NCBI RefSeq assembly: GCF_014651535.1 | Contig: NZ_BMXB01000016.1 | Span: 1-64,000 of the forward strand | Reading direction: 5' to 3' | Source: Salinimicrobium marinum | Lineage (GTDB): Bacteria > Bacteroidota > Bacteroidia > Flavobacteriales > Flavobacteriaceae | DNA: 64,000 bases | Part shown: piece after piece, positions 60,774 to 64,000 of the stretch | How the letters are laid out: each line of letters begins with the position of its first letter | How positions within the stretch are numbered: position 1 is the stretch's first letter | Position numbers and translations under genes: made by a program | The notes under the pieces: model-generated | What the model saw: the letters and a program-made list of their open reading frames with translations, nothing else | Told to the model about the DNA's origin: nothing | The model's database searches: none

Positions 60774-61409
60774 TTATACTTTTTTGGAGGTGATTTCTTC
60801 AGGATCCTTAACCTCCAGCGTTTTCACCTTTTCTTTTAGCCTGGCTTTGTAAAATGCAGCGCGGCTCAAAGGTTCATATTCTTCGGTTTCTCCTAGTAAT
60901 ACAAGATCTTCACTGGCAGCTTTTCTATAACTGTATTGGGCAAGGTTTCCTGTGCGGGTACAAACAGCATGGACTTTGGTAACATATTCGGCAGTGGCCA
61001 TAAGGTTTGGCATAGGTCCAAAGGGATTTCCTTTAAAATCCATATCAAGACCCGCTACAATAACCCTTATGCCTTTATTGGCAAGGTCATTACAAACAGA
61101 AACTATTTCTTCATCAAAGAATTGAGCTTCGTCAATTCCTACCACATCACAATCATCGGCAAGGATTCTTATGTTTGCCGCAGCAGGAACAGGAGTAGAC
61201 CGTATCTCATTGGAGTCATGGGAGACCACCATTTCTTCATTGTATCGAATATCAACGGCAGGTTTAAAAATTTCAACTTTTTGTTTGGCAAATTTGGCAC
61301 GTTTGAGTCGGCGAATCAATTCTTCGGTCTTTCCCGAGAACATAGAACCGCAGATAACTTCTATCCATCCAAATTGCTCCTTATGATTTACTGTATTTTC
61401 GAGAAACAT
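60774..61409 (-). CDS. tdk: thymidine kinase
   Basis: A 211-residue type-II thymidine kinase. The P-loop is [14 protein letters not shown], the Asp in GIDEAQFFD is the Walker-type metal residue, and the lasso region carries one CTRTG turn and the substrate loop. The second pair of zinc cysteines found in many family members is not complete. A candidate -7 element TAAATTTG lies on the minus strand at 61,462-61,469. It is coupled to alr downstream. Confidence 0.95.
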   Translation of the reverse strand: MFLENTVNHKEQFGWIEVICGSMFSGKTEELIRRLKRAKFAKQKVEIFKPAVDIRYNEEMVVSHDSNEIRSTPVPAAANIRILADDCDVVGIDEAQFFDEEIVSVCNDLANKGIRVIVAGLDMDFKGNPFGPMPNLMATAEYVTKVHAVCTRTGNLAQYSYRKAASEDLVLLGETEEYEPLSRAAFYKARLKEKVKTLEVKDPEEITSKKV

Positions 61410-61509
61410 TTTGTATTTTTCAAGACGAAAAAGCGAACTTCGCTTTCGTATAAAGGTGATACAAATTTATTAAAAATACAACCGCATTTAATCCCTAAGC
61501 AGGAAAGTT

Positions 61510-62262
61510 ATGAAAAAGCAATTGAAAGAGGAATTAATAACTTTAGCTGAAAAAGTACTGTCTTTAAAGCAACAGGAGTCTATTGATTCTGAAGAATTAA
61601 AGAAGTTGGCCAAGGATCTGTACGAAAGATTAACGATTTTAAATTTTACTGAAAAACATCTTTTTTCTGCAGAAGTTTCTGAAGAAAAAGAGACCAGAGA
61701 ACCTGAAAAGCAAATAACTCCTACCGAAGAGAAAAAACAGCCTAAGCAGGAGGAAGAACCAGACAGGTTTGCACCCGACGGAACACTTTTTAACGATTCT
61801 GAAGCTATCACCGAACCAAATACCGAAAAGATCAAGGATATAGTAGCACAAATGCCACCGGAATCTCAGAAATTTGATGAGATGCTCGACCATATCATTC
61901 CAAAAAACTACAAGAAGAACGATATGGAAGATATTGGTGGAGTACATTATGATCACCTCCCGCAGTTTGAACCTGTGACTTCAAGATCAACACCCGAAGC
62001 TGATAAACCAAGATCTATAAATGACCGGTTAAAAAAGACGTTTCAAATAGGGATCAATGACAGGCACGCATTTGTAAAGCACCTTTTTGAAGGAAGTACG
62101 GCCGATTACAACCGCGTACTTTCGCAGCTAAATACCATGAAAAACAAGGAGGAAGCAGTAAATTTTGTGCTGAACATGGTGAAGCCTGATTATAATAACT
62201 GGGAAGGAAAAGAGGAGTATGAAATCCGGTTTCTGGCAATAGTAGAAAGCAAATTTGAGTAA
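61510..62262 (+). CDS. conserved protein of unknown function
   Basis: A 250-residue soluble protein without a signal peptide. Residues 1-50 form a helix that could be a coiled coil (EELITLAEKVLSLKQQE), followed by a charged, low-complexity linker (about 60-110, rich in Glu, Lys and Pro). The C-terminal 90 residues look compactly folded and include INDRLKKTFQIGINDRHAFVKHLF and a VNFVLNMVKPDYNNW ending. I do not recognise a named family; flavobacteria usually carry such a gene near tdk and rsmI. It overlaps the alternative rsmI start. No catalytic motif is visible. Confidence 0.7.
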   Translation: MKKQLKEELITLAEKVLSLKQQESIDSEELKKLAKDLYERLTILNFTEKHLFSAEVSEEKETREPEKQITPTEEKKQPKQEEEPDRFAPDGTLFNDSEAITEPNTEKIKDIVAQMPPESQKFDEMLDHIIPKNYKKNDMEDIGGVHYDHLPQFEPVTSRSTPEADKPRSINDRLKKTFQIGINDRHAFVKHLFEGSTADYNRVLSQLNTMKNKEEAVNFVLNMVKPDYNNWEGKEEYEIRFLAIVESKFE

Positions 62263-62278
62263 AGAGGCACAAAGGCCA

Positions 62279-62950
62279 ATGGCAAAATTATTTTTGGTAC
62301 CCACCCCAATTGGAAATCTGGATGATATGACCTTCAGGGCTGTCAGTGTTTTAAAGGAAGTGGACACAATTCTTGCAGAAGACACCCGCAATAGCGGGAA
62401 ACTATTGAAACATTTCGGTATCAATACACATATGCACAGCCATCATATGCATAATGAGCATAAAACCGTGGAAGGAATCGTGCAGCAAATAAAAAACGGA
62501 AAAACCTACGCCCTCATTAGTGATGCCGGAACTCCCGCCATTAGTGACCCCGGATTTTTACTTACCCGCGCCTGCGTTGAGGCTGGAATTGAAGTAGACT
62601 GCCTACCCGGCGCAACTGCTTTTGTACCTGCCCTGGTGAACAGCGGATTCCCCAACGATAAATTTGTGTTTGAAGGTTTTCTTCCGGTGAAGAAAGGCCG
62701 GCAGACGAGGTTAAAACTTCTTGCAGATGAAACCCGGACCATCATTTTTTACGAATCTCCGCATAAGCTGATCAAGACGCTATCTCATTTTGTGGAGTTC
62801 TTTGGCGAAGATCGGCCGGTCTCGGTTTCCCGGGAAATTACCAAGCTTCACGAAGAAACAATTCGTGGTACAGCGACAGAAGTGCTGGAGCATTATACCC
62901 AAAAGCCTCCTAAAGGAGAAATTGTAATTGTGGTAGGGGGAAAGAAATAG
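62279..62950 (+). CDS. rsmI: 16S rRNA (cytidine-1402-2'-O)-methyltransferase
   Basis: A 223-residue SAM-dependent methyltransferase that modifies the ribosomal decoding site. ATG 62,279 gives the family start AKLFLVPTPIGNLDD. The tetrapyrrole-methylase fold shows EDTRNSGKLLKHF, ALISDAGTPAISDPGFLL and VDCLPGATAFVPAL, then EGFLPVKKGRQTRL. A TTG at 62,255 would add eight residues and overlap the preceding gene. The C-terminal extension of longer RsmI proteins is absent. Confidence 0.95.
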   Translation: MAKLFLVPTPIGNLDDMTFRAVSVLKEVDTILAEDTRNSGKLLKHFGINTHMHSHHMHNEHKTVEGIVQQIKNGKTYALISDAGTPAISDPGFLLTRACVEAGIEVDCLPGATAFVPALVNSGFPNDKFVFEGFLPVKKGRQTRLKLLADETRTIIFYESPHKLIKTLSHFVEFFGEDRPVSVSREITKLHEETIRGTATEVLEHYTQKPPKGEIVIVVGGKK

Positions 62951-63002
62951 AAAATAAAGTTAGAAGTAGGTTGTAAACAATGCATAATGAAACCTTTCAA
63001 AC

Positions 63003-63305
63003 ATGAAAAACCCCGCCTTATTACTTCTTTTCCTTTTTGTGTTTTTGAGTTGTGACAGTGACGATTCTGTTGATCCCATAACTAAAATAGCCACCATTTA
63101 TATCGATGAATCTGAAGTTGACAATTGTTTCTACACTATAAAAACTGAGAATAATGAAGTTTTCACCACAAACAATTTACCGGGTGAATATTCAGAAAGT
63201 ACTTTTGAATCCCGAATAATATATCGGGTAACTGAAGAAATATGCAACTGTGGTTTTGCTGGATCTCTGGTTAAAATAGAGATCGTAAAACTCGTTGAAA
63301 TATAA
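63003..63305 (+). CDS. small lipoprotein of unknown function
   Basis: A 100-residue predicted lipoprotein with lipobox VFLSC at residues 14-18, followed by an acidic spacer (DSDDSVDP). The remaining 70 residues seem beta-rich and contain three Cys (NCFY and CNCG), which may form a disulfide or bind metal. No family is recognised. It lies 52 bases after rsmI. A convergent lipoprotein gene follows 161 bases later. Confidence 0.6.
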   Translation: MKNPALLLLFLFVFLSCDSDDSVDPITKIATIYIDESEVDNCFYTIKTENNEVFTTNNLPGEYSESTFESRIIYRVTEEICNCGFAGSLVKIEIVKLVEI

Positions 63306-63466
63306 AAAAATTAAGTTCCGGGAAAAGGACAGTATGCAATGTTCCCATTTTCTGTAGCTGATTATCTGAAGACAATCACGCTCATCCATGAAAACTGTTT
63401 TTATAAGTGTGAAAAACGCCTGTAAAATATGAAGTTAATAACAGGCAATCTTAAGCTTTTATTTCT

Positions 63467-63847
63467 TTACTCGTTTACCACAATCTTAAGCGTCAGGATA
63501 TTTTTGGCTACTATTTCGCTCCCGCCGGCAGATATATTCGTGGTGATCTCCACCTCATCTGTTCCGGTAAAGCCGGTCTCAGGCTCATAAACGTAATAAA
63601 TCCCGGCATCACGTCTCAGTTCACTCACCTTCGCATTATTGGGTTTTTTTGTAATTACCGGGCCACCTTCGGTTGGATAATTTTCCATGATCTGATATTT
63701 GTGTTGGGTATCTTCAGAAGCTTTAGCAGAAATTTCCCAGGTATCTTCGCTGTAGGTCTTTTTCATATCATTTTCATCTTCACTATTGGAACAGCCTGTC
63801 AAAATGATCCCGATGTATAGCATACAAAATATGAGTGTCTTTTTCAT
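63467..63847 (-). CDS. small lipoprotein of unknown function
   Basis: A 126-residue predicted lipoprotein with lipobox ILTGC at residues 15-19 and an acidic spacer (SNSEDEND). The rest is a short beta-sandwich-like domain containing VSELRRDAGIYYVYEPETGF and a TDEVEITTNIS strand, which resembles cadherin- or Ig-like repeats found in bacterial surface proteins. That resemblance is weak. It is convergent with the previous lipoprotein gene. The 153 bases after its start hold nothing I recognise. Confidence 0.6.
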   Translation of the reverse strand: MKKTLIFCMLYIGIILTGCSNSEDENDMKKTYSEDTWEISAKASEDTQHKYQIMENYPTEGGPVITKKPNNAKVSELRRDAGIYYVYEPETGFTGTDEVEITTNISAGGSEIVAKNILTLKIVVNE

Positions 63848-64000
63848 AACTTTCTGTTTTTGCGAAGATTAAATTTAATAAAAAAATAATAGATCATGCA
63901 GTCAGTAGGCTATTCTCAAGAAAAATGTCCCGGCAAACTTCTAATAACGTCCGGTTTTTTCCTCAAAAATATCTACAAAACCGAATTTTTTACCGCTGAA

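Noticed and set aside
1-64000. CRISPR array, defence system or prophage
   Set aside because: No regularly spaced repeats, Cas, restriction or phage structural genes were found; the only mobile signs are the integrase, the tRNA fragment and the IS21 remnant.

Overview
The window looks like chromosome of a marine-type flavobacterium (Bacteroidota, Flavobacteriaceae). The signs are a SusC/SusD pair, promoters of the TAnnTTTG type, the DUF177-rpmF-fabH-accB-accC block, DUF6377, DUF2809 and PID-CTERM-like proteins, and REP-like palindromes. All functional calls come from reading the sequence; no database search was run.
Positions 1-22,976 look like the right part of an integrated genomic island. 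Its right edge is a tyrosine recombinase gene lying 150 bp from a 3' fragment of a tRNA-Met(CAU) gene (22,935-22,976), which is followed by that tRNA's terminator. The cargo is a coherent peptide and hydroxyproline system. It has a three-gene peptidase operon (M1 aminopeptidase, Xaa-Pro aminopeptidase, DPP-IV; 2,221-7,560) and a susC-susD-gamma-glutamyltransferase-alpha/beta hydrolase operon (15,315-7,866, minus strand). It also has an AraC-type regulator and a divergent four-gene 4-hydroxyproline degradation operon (DHDPS-family deaminase, 2-oxoglutarate semialdehyde dehydrogenase, hydroxyproline epimerase, FAD-linked D-hydroxyproline dehydrogenase; 16,653-21,419). A perfect 17-bp inverted repeat lies between the regulator and the catabolic operon, and a related half-site lies in front of susC. 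Together these suggest import of collagen-like peptides, cleavage at proline bonds and conversion of hydroxyproline to 2-oxoglutarate. At the far left an IS21 istA remnant has replaced the 5' end of a DUF6377 regulator gene.
Positions 23,239-37,051 form a nitrate and nitric-oxide region: a universal stress protein, a ClC channel with a CopD-like protein, the Ric/ScdA iron-sulfur repair protein, two tandem hemerythrins, two NarK transporters, and a five-gene electron-transfer/nitrate-reductase module (NarI-like cytochrome b, molybdopterin oxidoreductase, four-cluster ferredoxin, TAT-type Rieske protein, small membrane protein). Four promoters here share a TGA-N6-TCA dyad placed exactly 29.5 nt (centre to first base) upstream of a -7 element. 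This is class-II CRP/FNR geometry and points to one regulon.
Positions 37,052-64,000 are mostly housekeeping: a DUF1080/Gfo-Idh-MocA pair, an aldehyde dehydrogenase, an ECF-sigma/anti-sigma-barrel operon with an ECF-type promoter, a GluR0-like channel, ribE, pdxA, the rpmF-fabH-accBC block, mtgA, an ABC ATPase, prolyl oligopeptidase, asd, mscL, alr, tdk, rsmI and small lipoproteins. REP-like palindromes and a truncated hydrolase gene lie between them. No rRNA, intact tRNA or CRISPR array was seen.
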